Source: JAGWRI01 sp963728785
GTDB taxonomy: Bacteria; Gemmatimonadota; Gemmatimonadetes; Gemmatimonadales; Gemmatimonadaceae
Assembly: GCA_963728785.1 (NCBI GenBank)
Contig: CAVSKV010000004.1
Coordinates: forward strand, 310,001-374,000
Length of the DNA: 64,000 nucleotides
Direction: 5' to 3'
Part shown: positions 45,800 through 54,468 of the stretch, in pieces
Position numbering within the stretch: position 1 is the first letter of the stretch
Layout of the letters: each line of letters opens with the position of its first letter
Notes under the pieces: generated by a model
Databases searched by the model: none
Seen by the model: the letters and a program-made list of their open reading frames with translations, nothing else
What the model was told of the DNA's origin: nothing
Made by a program: the position numbers and the translations under genes

Positions 45800-48055
45800 T
45801 TGACTGACATGACCCGGCGTCTGGAACATGGCCTTCGAGGCCGATACACGCTTGACCGAGAACTCGGTCAGGGCGGAATGGCCGTGGTGTATCTCGCGAC
45901 CGACCTCCGGCACGACCGCAAGGTGGCGTTGAAGGTGCTGCGGCCGGAGATCTCGGCCGAGGTCGGCGCCGAGCGATTTCTGCGCGAGATCAAGATGGCG
46001 GCCGGCCTCACGCATCCGCACATCCTGCCGGTGTACGACTCCGGCCAGGCCGACGACCTGCTGTTCTACGTGATGCCCAACATGGAGGGGCGCTCGCTGC
46101 GGGAGCGGCTGGACGCCGAGCACCAGCTCCCGCTCGAGGACGCACTGAGGATCACCCGGGAAGTCGCCTCTGCGTTGGACTACGCCCATCGGCATCAGGT
46201 GGTGCACCGGGACGTGAAACCGGAGAACATCCTGCTGCATGAAGGCGCGGCGATGCTGGCGGACTTCGGCATCGGGCGGGCGCTGAGCGGTGAGGGATCC
46301 CTCACCCAAACCGGCATGATGGTGGGCACGCCGGCCTATATGAGCCCGGAGCAGGCGTCGGGTGAGAGAAATATTGACGGGCGGAGCGACCTCTACAGCC
46401 TGGGATGTGTGCTGTACGAAATGTTGGCCGGCGAGGCGCCCTTCACCGGGCCCAACGCGCAGGCCATTCTCGCCAAGCGATTCGTCGCTCCGATCCCGAC
46501 AGTGAAGGCCACGCGGGACGTGCCGGGTGCGCTGGATTCAGCGGTGACCCGCGCGCTCGCCCGTACGCCGGTGGATCGCTTTCCTACGGCTGCCGAGTTC
46601 GCCGAGGCGTTGCACGTCGTGTCGCAATCCGGCGCGGGGGCCCAGCACACGCCTGCGGACGCCCAGAAGGGGCACGCCGCTCCGAAATCCATCGCGGTTC
46701 TCCCGCTTACGAACCGAAGCGCCGATCCCGAGAACGAATATTTCAGCGATGGGATGACCGAGGAGATCATCAACGTGTTGGCGAAAGTCCCGGGCATTCA
46801 GGTGGCTTCGTGCACGTCAAGTTTCGCATTCAAGGGCAAGGACGTGGACGTGCGTCAGATTGGGCAGAAGCTCGGCGTCAGTACGGTGCTGGAAGGGGGC
46901 GTACGGAAGGTCGGCAATCGCGTCCGCATCACGGCTCAGCTTACCGACGTGCACACCGGCTATTCGCTCTGGACCGAGACGTACGACCGGCAGCTGGAGG
47001 ACATCTTCGCGATCCAGGACGAGATTTCGCGCGCCATCGTGGACGCGCTGAAACTCAAGTTGGCGGGGGAAGGGTCGTTGGTGGTGCCGACTACGTCCAA
47101 TCTCGAAGCCTACACGCTGTATTTGCGGGGCCGGTTCCTCTGTATCAGATACACCGAGCCGGACCTCCGCAAAGCCATCGAGGTGTTCGAGCAAGCCCTC
47201 GCCAAGGACCGCGGCTATGCGCGAGCGCACGCTGGCATCGCCGACAGCTGGTCACGTCTGGCCGATGACTGGGTGGCGCCTACCGAGGCGTACCCGAAGG
47301 CCAAAGCCGCTGCGATCTTGGCGCTGGACCTCGACGGCTCGTTGCCGGAGGCACTCACCGCACTCGGGCGCGTGCACGCCTGGTTCGACTGGGATTTTGC
47401 AGTTGCGGAACGCGAGCTACGAAAGGCCATCGCGCTCAATCCAAGCTCTGCCGAAGCGCATTTCGTGCTGGCCACCGCGCTCGTGGCGTTGGGCCAGCTT
47501 CCGCAAGCGATCGAGGAAATGCGCGAGGCTCTGGTGTTCGATCCGCTCTCTCCGATTTATGGACGTTACTTGGGGCGTTTCCTCATCTACGGCGGCGAAT
47601 ACGAAGCGGCGATCCGCCAGAGTCACGCGACGCTCGAGCTCCACACGGGCTACACGCAAGTCTTGCTGAACATCGGTTCCGCGTACCTCGGGCAGGGCAA
47701 CGCGCGCGAGGCGCTCGAGTGGTACCAGCGTGCGCAGTCCATCGACTCCGCGGTCAGGTCTTATGACACGTTTCTCGTTCGGGCGCTCGCAGCGCTCGGG
47801 GAGCGCGACGAGGCAGAGGCGATTCTGCGGCGGCTGGAGGGACAAGCCACCAAGCAATACATCCGCGGCGAGAGCATGGCCATGGGCTATGCGGCCGTGG
47901 GCGATCACGATCGGGCATTCGCCTGCCTCGAGCGTGCGATTCAGGAACGGTCTGCCGGTCTCATTTTCTTCGGCGCGGATTCCGGTTTCGCGCCGCTGCG
48001 CGACGACCCTCGGTTCGCGGAGATCGCGCGAAAGGTCGGATTAACGGAACGATAG
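45800..48055 (+). CDS. Soluble Ser/Thr kinase-TolB-like-TPR protein (copy 1)
   Basis: The product is 751 residues from TTG 45800, chosen because MTDMTRRLEHGLRGRY aligns residue for residue with the start of copy 2. The kinase domain (~14-275) has GQGGMAVVY (P-loop), K45, HRD with D138, K140 and N143, the DFG at 155-157 and MSPEQA. A TolB-N/adenylate-cyclase-associated type domain (~297-420) starts SIAVLPLTNRSADPENEYF. TPR-like repeats fill 430-750. There is no membrane segment, so the protein is cytoplasmic, whereas many relatives have one. It should phosphorylate unknown partners, with the TPRs for protein binding. The oxidase gene begins 22 bases later. Confidence 0.87.
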   Translation: MTDMTRRLEHGLRGRYTLDRELGQGGMAVVYLATDLRHDRKVALKVLRPEISAEVGAERFLREIKMAAGLTHPHILPVYDSGQADDLLFYVMPNMEGRSLRERLDAEHQLPLEDALRITREVASALDYAHRHQVVHRDVKPENILLHEGAAMLADFGIGRALSGEGSLTQTGMMVGTPAYMSPEQASGERNIDGRSDLYSLGCVLYEMLAGEAPFTGPNAQAILAKRFVAPIPTVKATRDVPGALDSAVTRALARTPVDRFPTAAEFAEALHVVSQSGAGAQHTPADAQKGHAAPKSIAVLPLTNRSADPENEYFSDGMTEEIINVLAKVPGIQVASCTSSFAFKGKDVDVRQIGQKLGVSTVLEGGVRKVGNRVRITAQLTDVHTGYSLWTETYDRQLEDIFAIQDEISRAIVDALKLKLAGEGSLVVPTTSNLEAYTLYLRGRFLCIRYTEPDLRKAIEVFEQALAKDRGYARAHAGIADSWSRLADDWVAPTEAYPKAKAAAILALDLDGSLPEALTALGRVHAWFDWDFAVAERELRKAIALNPSSAEAHFVLATALVALGQLPQAIEEMREALVFDPLSPIYGRYLGRFLIYGGEYEAAIRQSHATLELHTGYTQVLLNIGSAYLGQGNAREALEWYQRAQSIDSAVRSYDTFLVRALAALGERDEAEAILRRLEGQATKQYIRGESMAMGYAAVGDHDRAFACLERAIQERSAGLIFFGADSGFAPLRDDPRFAEIARKVGLTER
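46007..46104 (+). repeat. 98-base exact repeat, copy 1
   Basis: This block within the kinase domain is identical to 50310-50407 in the second kinase gene. Both flanks differ at many third codon positions. Confidence 0.9.
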
Positions 48056-48077
48056 GCAACATCACAGGAGCGGTGCA

Positions 48078-50003
48078 ATGTCGAGCATCCATTCGATTGT
48101 TGTTTCGGCTGCGGTCACTGCGGTCATCGCCTCCGTCGGCGCGAACGGTGCGCGTCACCCGTCGTCCCTGCCCACCGCGGTGCCGGCTGTCGTGGCGAAC
48201 GAAAGCCGCGTCCCGGCCGGCGCCCTGCACGGCGATACGCTGGACGTGGCCCTCGAAGTTCACGAGGGAGATTGGCGCCCCTACGGGCCGAAGGGGCCGG
48301 CGCTGCGCATCCTCGCCTTCGGAGAAGCGGGCAGGGGGCTCCAGACGCCGGGGCCGCTGATCCGGGTGCGGGCGGGCACGCGCATCCGCGCGCGGGTACG
48401 CAATGCCGTGGGGGGAACGCTGGTCGTCCACGGCCTTGCCGCCCGTCATACGACCATGCCGGACACGCTGGTCGTGCCGTCCGGCGCGACGCGCGACGTC
48501 ACCTTCACGGCCGACGCTGAAGGCACGTATTTCTACTGGGCGACAACAACCGGAGTCGGTTTCTCGGATCGCATCTATGATGATGCGCAGCTCAACGGCG
48601 CGCTGATCGTCGATCCTCGCGTCGGACCCCCGAAACCCGACCGCGTGTTCGTCATCCAATGGTACGTGCCGCGGGCCGTGGCTCCCGACACCGGCCCCGA
48701 TCTCGACAACAGCTTCTTCACATTCAACGGCATGCCGTGGCCAAATACGGAGCGCCTGCGCTATGCCCAAGGCGACTCCGTACGCTGGCGCATCATCAAC
48801 GCGACGGCCGACGTGCATCCGCTGCACCTGCACGGCTTCTTCTACCGAATCACGGCCCGCGGCGACCTGAACCGCGACACGCTCTACTGGCCGGCCCAGG
48901 AGCGGATGGCGGTGACGGAACTGATGGATGAAGGCACGACGATGAACCTGGCGTGGTACGCCGACCGGCCGGGGGCGTGGATCTTTCACTGCCACCTCAA
49001 CTGGCACGTCGTTCCGAACCCACCACTGGGCGTCGCGCGGGAGCCCGACAGCATGCGGCTGCGCCAGCTGCTGTCCGCGCCCGACATGCGGGACATGCCT
49101 GCCATGGGAAACCATTCCGAAACAGGTATGGGCGGGCTCGTGCTCCGCATCGACATCACGCCGTCGGCCACCTGGCGGCCGTACGCGGGCCCGCGCCAAC
49201 GCCTCCACCTCTTCATCCAGAGCGACTCGCAGCCGAGAGACACGCTGCGCCGCTTCGGGTACGCCCTGGCCCGCGGCGACGACACGCCAGCCCCGGGGGC
49301 GATCGCGTGGCCGGGGCCGCCGATCATCCTGCACGTCGGGCAGCCGGCGAGCATCATGGTGATCAACCGGACCCCGGAGCCCTCGCAGGTGCATTGGCAC
49401 GGCCTCGAGATCGACAGCTACTACGACGGCGTTGCCGGACTCAGCGGCAACGCCGGCATGATCTCCCCGGTGATCATGCCGCGCGACTCGTTCGAAGTGA
49501 CGGTGACGCCGCCACGCGCGGGCAGCTTCATGTACCACACGCACGTGAACGACGTGCGGCAGCAGAGCCACGGGCTGTATGGCGCGATCATCGTGCTGCC
49601 ACCCCGGGAGATGTGGGACCCGTCGTCCGACCTGATCTTCATGACGGGCACCGACCCCACGGACAGTCCGGTGCTGAATGGCGGCTCGTCGCCGCCCGCG
49701 ATCACTCTCCGTGTCGACCGAAGGTATCGCGTCCGGCTGATGAACATTTCGCTCGACATGCCGTTCAATCAACTCTGGCTGACGGCGGCCAATGGGGCGT
49801 CGCCGATCTGGACCGCAATCGCCAAAGACGGCTTTGACCTGCCCACGTGGCAACAGCGCGCGGAGCGGGCACGCCAGCAGGTAAGCATCGGAGAGACGTA
49901 CGACTTCCGTGTCACATTTCCGGCGCCAGGCGAATACGCGATGGAGGGACGGACCGGCAGCGGAAAGGTATATGCACGGCAGGCGATCCACGTGGTACCG
50001 TGA
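48078..50003 (+). CDS. Multicopper oxidase with permuted copper-site order
   Basis: The product is 641 residues; the ATG follows CAGGAG. A signal-like start is present. Four cupredoxin domains can be seen. The first (~50-180) has a degenerate version of the usual motif (VVHGLAARH, GTYFYWATT). The second carries HPLHLHG (H247, H250, H252) and HCHLNWH (H304, C305, H306, H310). The third carries VHWHG (H439, H441) and YHTH (H487, H489). The fourth lacks ligands. Together they give all ten His and the Cys of a type 1 plus trinuclear site, but the C-terminal pair of motifs comes before the N-terminal pair. Position 315, the usual axial spot, is Pro. It lies between two paralogous kinases, 22 and 99 bases away. 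The substrate is unknown. Confidence 0.82.
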   Translation: MSSIHSIVVSAAVTAVIASVGANGARHPSSLPTAVPAVVANESRVPAGALHGDTLDVALEVHEGDWRPYGPKGPALRILAFGEAGRGLQTPGPLIRVRAGTRIRARVRNAVGGTLVVHGLAARHTTMPDTLVVPSGATRDVTFTADAEGTYFYWATTTGVGFSDRIYDDAQLNGALIVDPRVGPPKPDRVFVIQWYVPRAVAPDTGPDLDNSFFTFNGMPWPNTERLRYAQGDSVRWRIINATADVHPLHLHGFFYRITARGDLNRDTLYWPAQERMAVTELMDEGTTMNLAWYADRPGAWIFHCHLNWHVVPNPPLGVAREPDSMRLRQLLSAPDMRDMPAMGNHSETGMGGLVLRIDITPSATWRPYAGPRQRLHLFIQSDSQPRDTLRRFGYALARGDDTPAPGAIAWPGPPIILHVGQPASIMVINRTPEPSQVHWHGLEIDSYYDGVAGLSGNAGMISPVIMPRDSFEVTVTPPRAGSFMYHTHVNDVRQQSHGLYGAIIVLPPREMWDPSSDLIFMTGTDPTDSPVLNGGSSPPAITLRVDRRYRVRLMNISLDMPFNQLWLTAANGASPIWTAIAKDGFDLPTWQQRAERARQQVSIGETYDFRVTFPAPGEYAMEGRTGSGKVYARQAIHVVP

Positions 50004-50102
50004 CAATCGGCCGTCCAGTGCAGGCGGCTGTTCGAGGAGAGTTCCGCCGAAGCCCAAGCAAATGCTGGCGTCACCGGTCGCGGTGGAGCATCTTTGCTGC
50101 GT

Positions 50103-52331
50103 ATGACCGACCTCCAGGCGCGACTTGAGAGCGGCCTCCGCGGCCGCTACACCCTCGACCGGGAACTCGGCCAGGGCGGGATGGCCGTGGTGTATCTGGC
50201 GACGGACCTAAGGCACGACCGCAAGGTGGCGTTGAAGGTGCTGCGCCCGGAAATCTCGGAAGACATCGGCGCCGAACGGTTCCTGCGCGAAATCAAAATG
50301 GCGGCGGGGCTCACGCATCCGCACATCCTGCCGGTGTACGACTCCGGCCAGGCCGACGACCTGCTGTTCTACGTGATGCCCAACATGGAGGGGCGCTCGC
50401 TGCGGGAACGCCTCGACGCGGAACGACAGCTTCCGCTCGAAGAAGCGTTGAGGATCACCCGCGAAGTCGCCGCCGCGTTGGACTACGCCCATCGTCAGGG
50501 CGTCGTCCACCGCGACATCAAGCCGGAGAACATCCTGCTCCACGAGGGCGCGGCGATGGTGGCCGACTTCGGCATCGGCAAGGCGCTGAGTTCCGAGGGA
50601 TCCATCACACGCACGGGCATGTCCCTGGGCACGCCGGCGTACATGAGCCCAGAACAGGCGAGCGGTGAGAGCAGGATCGACGGCCGGAGCGACCTGTACA
50701 GCCTCGGCTGCGTGTTGTACGAGATGCTGGCCGGCGAGGCTGCGTTCACGGGTCCGACGGCCCAGGCGGTGATGGCAAAGCACTTCATCTCTCCCATTCC
50801 CCACGTGCGAACCACGCGCGACGTGCCGGAAATGGTGGACGACGCGATCACACGCGCGCTGGCGCGAACACCGGTGGACCGATTCCCGACGGCGGCCGAA
50901 TTCGTCGAAGCGCTGCAAGTGACACAGCACATCACGCCGAGCGCCCAGAAAAGTGCGGCGGCGACCAATGCGATCGCCGTGATTCCGCTGGCGAACATGA
51001 GCGCCGATCCGGAGAACGAATATTTCAGCGACGGCATGACCGAGGAGATCATCAACGCGCTCGCCAAGGTGCCGGGGATCCAGGTGGCCTCACGCACTTC
51101 CTCCTTCGCGTTCAAGGGCAAGGAGGTGGATCTCCGGCAGATCGGCATGAAACTCGGCGTCGCCTCGGTACTCGACGGCAGCGTGCGCAAAGTGGGGAAC
51201 CGGCTCCGCATCACGGTCCAGCTGATCAGCGTGGAGAACGGCTACCACCTGTGGTCGGAGACGTACGACCGCCAGCTCGAAGACGTGTTTGCCATCCAGG
51301 ACGAGATCTCGCGTGCGATCGTCGATGCCCTGCGGCTTCGACTGGCGGGGGACGCCGCCCCGCTCGTGGTGCCCACCAAGAGCATCGAAGCCTACAACCT
51401 CTATCTCAAGGGCCGCTTCTTTTTCAACAAGTTCACCGAGGCCGGTCTCCACAAGGGCCTGGAGCTCTTTCAACTTGCGCTGCTCCAGGACCCGGGGTTC
51501 GCCCGGGCGTATGCGGGGATCGCCGACGTCTGGTGCAACCTCGCGGACGACTGGGTGGCCCCGGACGACGCCTATCCGCGAGCGAAGGCCGCCGCGGAGC
51601 GAGCGCTCCAGCGCGACCCGGAGCTTGCCGACGCGATGGCCTCGATCGGCAAGGTGCTGTGCTGGCACGAGTGGAACTTCGCGAGTGCCGAGCAGCAGCT
51701 TCAGCGCGCGGTGACGCTGAGCCCGAACCACGCCGAGGCGCATTACGTGCTGGCGTCCGCACTGCCGCTGGTGGGGCGGTTGGACGACGCGATCACCGCC
51801 ATTCGCCGCGCGCTGTCGCTCGATCCGCTCTCGGCGGGCTACAGCGAATGGCTCGCCCGGTTCCTGCTGTACCGCAAGGATTATGAAGGCGCGATCGCCG
51901 AAGCGCAAAAGACGTTCGAGTTGGACGAGGGCTCGCTCCGCGCGCCGCTCTATATCGGCTCGGCCAACCTTGCCATGGGCCGCGCCGAGGCCGCCCTCGA
52001 GTGGTACCGGCGCGCGCAGGGCAAGGAGAAGTCCGTTCGCTCCTACGACGCCATGATCGTGCGCGCACTGGCCGCGCTGGGTCGCCACGATGAGGCCGAG
52101 GCCATCCTCGCCCGGCTCGATGAGGAGTCGCGGCAGCAGTACGTGCGCAGCGAGATCCTGGCGATGGGATACGCGGCGATGGGCGATTTCGACCGGGCGT
52201 TCGCCTGTCTCGAGCGCGCCTTCCAGGCCCGCTCCGCAGGGCTGATCTACCTCCATCTGGATCCGGGATACGAGCCACTCCGCGGCGACGCGCGGTTCGG
52301 CGAATTGGTGCAGCGGATCGGGTTGAAATAG
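50103..52331 (+). CDS. Soluble Ser/Thr kinase-TolB-like-TPR protein (copy 2)
   Basis: The product is 742 residues from ATG 50103. Domain order equals copy 1: kinase with GQGGMAVVY, K45, HRDIKPEN (D138), DFG 155-157; a TolB-like domain from ~290 (AIAVIPLANMSADPENEYF); and TPR-like repeats to the end (EWYRRAQGKEKSVRSYDAM and RSAGLIYLHLDPGYEPL). The two copies are most alike in the kinase domain and diverge most in the first TPRs and in the linker. The gene follows the oxidase by 99 bases, so kinase, oxidase and kinase may share a transcript. Confidence 0.87.
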   Translation: MTDLQARLESGLRGRYTLDRELGQGGMAVVYLATDLRHDRKVALKVLRPEISEDIGAERFLREIKMAAGLTHPHILPVYDSGQADDLLFYVMPNMEGRSLRERLDAERQLPLEEALRITREVAAALDYAHRQGVVHRDIKPENILLHEGAAMVADFGIGKALSSEGSITRTGMSLGTPAYMSPEQASGESRIDGRSDLYSLGCVLYEMLAGEAAFTGPTAQAVMAKHFISPIPHVRTTRDVPEMVDDAITRALARTPVDRFPTAAEFVEALQVTQHITPSAQKSAAATNAIAVIPLANMSADPENEYFSDGMTEEIINALAKVPGIQVASRTSSFAFKGKEVDLRQIGMKLGVASVLDGSVRKVGNRLRITVQLISVENGYHLWSETYDRQLEDVFAIQDEISRAIVDALRLRLAGDAAPLVVPTKSIEAYNLYLKGRFFFNKFTEAGLHKGLELFQLALLQDPGFARAYAGIADVWCNLADDWVAPDDAYPRAKAAAERALQRDPELADAMASIGKVLCWHEWNFASAEQQLQRAVTLSPNHAEAHYVLASALPLVGRLDDAITAIRRALSLDPLSAGYSEWLARFLLYRKDYEGAIAEAQKTFELDEGSLRAPLYIGSANLAMGRAEAALEWYRRAQGKEKSVRSYDAMIVRALAALGRHDEAEAILARLDEESRQQYVRSEILAMGYAAMGDFDRAFACLERAFQARSAGLIYLHLDPGYEPLRGDARFGELVQRIGLK
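50310..50407 (+). repeat. 98-base exact repeat, copy 2
   Basis: Identical to 46007-46104. See the first copy for the reading of the flanks. Confidence 0.9.
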
Positions 52332-52414
52332 GACCTTCGGGTGCGCCGGGCCGTCCGGGCCATCGCTCGTACGGCGGCCAACCCACGGCCTCGGATTTGT
52401 GCTAACTTGAACCC

Positions 52415-52822
52415 ATGCTGACCTACACCGCCGCGCGCGATACCCTGGTTGAATTTCTACGCGCTGACGCCAAAGCCCACGCCGCCGGCCGGTACGACGA
52501 GATCGGGCGGCGATTCGACCGTCTGGAGCACCAGTTCCCCACCGGCAACGCGCCGGAGTTGGGCCGGTTGCACATCGCCCTCACGTTCTGGGACGGATGG
52601 ATCGACGCGCGCAACAACGGATGGCCGCGGGGGCCGATCGCGCTCGACGCCTGGCCGGCGCTCGCCGAGAAGGTGGCCGACGATCTCGCCCACGATCGTG
52701 AGATCTCGTCGCCCATAGTGCTCGACCGCTTCGACGTGGTAGCCCACCCCAATCTCAACGAGCGCGTCCAGACGCTCGCCGCGCGCCTCCGGAAGCGGGA
52801 AACGCCCCTCGCGTCGGGGTAG
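52415..52822 (+). CDS. Hypothetical protein
   Basis: The product is 135 residues and wholly soluble. It shows helices with LHIALTFWDGWIDARNNGWP near the middle, and a C-terminal VLDRFDVVAHPNLNERVQTL. I recognise no family and see no catalytic motif. TGCTAACTTGAACC lies just in front of the ATG and has no ribosome site. It may be a stand-alone gene. Confidence 0.55.
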   Translation: MLTYTAARDTLVEFLRADAKAHAAGRYDEIGRRFDRLEHQFPTGNAPELGRLHIALTFWDGWIDARNNGWPRGPIALDAWPALAEKVADDLAHDREISSPIVLDRFDVVAHPNLNERVQTLAARLRKRETPLASG

Positions 52823-52948
52823 GCGGTGCATCGCGCGCCGAGCACGGGATTGCCGATCAACGCTCCCTCGTGCAGACTTGACTATAAGACGCCCCGGTGG
52901 CGCGACGAGCCGCCGGACGACCCCGTTTCCTCGAACGCGGAGCACCCC

Positions 52949-53362
52949 ATGCGCACATCGAGTCGTTGGATCGCCCTGCCGATTCTGGCTGTCGGCGTCC
53001 TGTTTGCGGGGTGGGGCCCGGCGCTCTTCTCGACGCTCACGGGCTCGCCTCTCCCGGCACCAGTCATCGGCGACCCGTCGGCGATGTTCGTGTGGGCGAG
53101 CATGGGCATCTTCCGAACGCTGGGCGGCGCCCTGGTGGTGATCGGCGCGGTGGGCACGGCGCTGGCGGTGAGGCCCCAGGATCCGCGGACCGCGTACCGC
53201 GCGTTGTTCGCCTCGGCGGCGTTCGGACTGCTGATCACATCGGCCCAGGCCCAGGCCGTCTGGCTCAGCCCGCTCGGTGTCGCCTTTGCCCTTCCGTTCG
53301 CCCTCGCCATGCTGCTCGGATGGCATGGCGGATGGGCCGCCCCACGGGTTCCCGAGGTCTAG
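52949..53362 (+). CDS. Four-helix membrane protein, unknown
   Basis: The product is 137 residues from ATG 52949, behind GGAG. Four hydrophobic segments are evident (ALPILAVGVLFAGWGPALF; VWASMGIFRTLGGALVVIG; FASAAFGLLITSAQAQAVWL; VAFALPFALAMLLGWHGGW). TATAAG near 52883 may be its -10 element. It lies 28 bases before the carbonic anhydrase gene. Confidence 0.65.
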   Translation: MRTSSRWIALPILAVGVLFAGWGPALFSTLTGSPLPAPVIGDPSAMFVWASMGIFRTLGGALVVIGAVGTALAVRPQDPRTAYRALFASAAFGLLITSAQAQAVWLSPLGVAFALPFALAMLLGWHGGWAAPRVPEV

Positions 53363-53390
53363 CTTCGACGACCGAGCCGGCCACGACAGA

Positions 53391-54017
53391 ATGACGACCG
53401 CCCGAGAAGCCCTCGCCCGCCTGCAGGAGGGCAACCGCCGTTTCGTGTCCCGCATCGGCACGCACCAGCCGACGCTTCAGGACTCGCGGCCGCTCGAACT
53501 GGCCATGGAACAGACGCCGTTCGCCATTGTCCTCGGATGCTCCGACGCTCGCGTGCCCGCCGAGATCGTGTTCGATCAGGGGCTGGGTGACCTGTTCGTG
53601 ATCCGCGTGGCCGGCAACATCGTGGCACCGTCGCAGATCGGCAGCGTGGAGTTCGCGGCGTCGCGGTTCGGCACGCCGCTGGTGGTGGTGCTCGGTCACT
53701 CGCAGTGCGGCGCGGTGCTGGCCACCATCGAAGAGCTGCAGCGGCCCGCGGAGACGCAGTCGCGGCACCTGCGCTCCATCGTCGATCGCGTGCGCCCGTC
53801 GGTGGAAGGGCTGCTGCGCACCGAACTGCGCCACGACATGGACACGCTGGTACGCCACGCGGTGCGCGCCAACGTGAGCCTCGCGGCCAGTCATTTGCGC
53901 TACGGCTCCGAGGTGCTCGAGCAGTTGATTCTGGAAGATCGCCTGCGGGTGGTGGGTGCAGAGTATTCGTTGAACACCGGCGTCGTGGAGTTCTTCGACG
54001 GCGTGAACCTGGACTGA
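53391..54017 (+). CDS. Beta-class carbonic anhydrase
   Basis: The product is 208 residues from ATG 53391. The zinc ligands are visible as GCSDARV (C50, with D52 and R54 as the catalytic pair) and GHSQCGA (H103, C106). RVAGNIV and SVEFAASRFG complete the fold. It interconverts CO2 and bicarbonate in the cytoplasm. DUF1622 begins 21 bases later, so the two are probably cotranscribed. Confidence 0.9.
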   Translation: MTTAREALARLQEGNRRFVSRIGTHQPTLQDSRPLELAMEQTPFAIVLGCSDARVPAEIVFDQGLGDLFVIRVAGNIVAPSQIGSVEFAASRFGTPLVVVLGHSQCGAVLATIEELQRPAETQSRHLRSIVDRVRPSVEGLLRTELRHDMDTLVRHAVRANVSLAASHLRYGSEVLEQLILEDRLRVVGAEYSLNTGVVEFFDGVNLD

Positions 54018-54038
54018 CCGCGCGGGGAGGACCGGAGC

Positions 54039-54410
54039 GTGGATTACGACTTCAGCCGGATCATGAACCTGACGGGTCTCGTGCTCGACGCGGCCGGCGT
54101 GGTCATCGTCGCCGTAGGGTCCTTTCTCTCGGTAGCGCAGTTCATCGTCCGCCGTGGGCCCGACTTTGGTCAGTCGTATCGCCTGCTTCGTGAAAACGTG
54201 GGTCGGGCAATTCTTCTGGCCCTCGAATTCCTGATTGCCGGCGACATCATCCGCAGCGTGGTCGTGGACCCCACGGTGCTGAACATCGTGACGCTGGGGA
54301 TGATCGTGGTCATCCGCACCTTCCTGAGCATGACGCTCCAACTAGAAGTGGAAGGGCGGTGGCCCTGGCAGGTGCGGGTGGCGGGGGGATCGGGCGGCGG
54401 CGCGGGCTGA
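54039..54410 (+). CDS. DUF1622 membrane protein
   Basis: The product is 123 residues from GTG 54039, after GGAGGACCGGAGC. Three hydrophobic segments and the pattern RENVGRAILLALEFLIAGD followed by IVTLGMIVVIRTFLSM are those of DUF1622. Its location is the inner membrane. The neighbour is a carbonic anhydrase. The function is unknown. Confidence 0.85.
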   Translation: MDYDFSRIMNLTGLVLDAAGVVIVAVGSFLSVAQFIVRRGPDFGQSYRLLRENVGRAILLALEFLIAGDIIRSVVVDPTVLNIVTLGMIVVIRTFLSMTLQLEVEGRWPWQVRVAGGSGGGAG

Positions 54411-54468
54411 GTCGCTGTACATTCATCCCCGATCCGCACCGGCCGTTCCGCCCTCACCGGGAAGCGCC

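Noticed and set aside
47961..50057. Open frame of 698 codons antisense to the permuted oxidase
   Set aside because: The composition is that of an antisense frame and the sense frame has all copper motifs.
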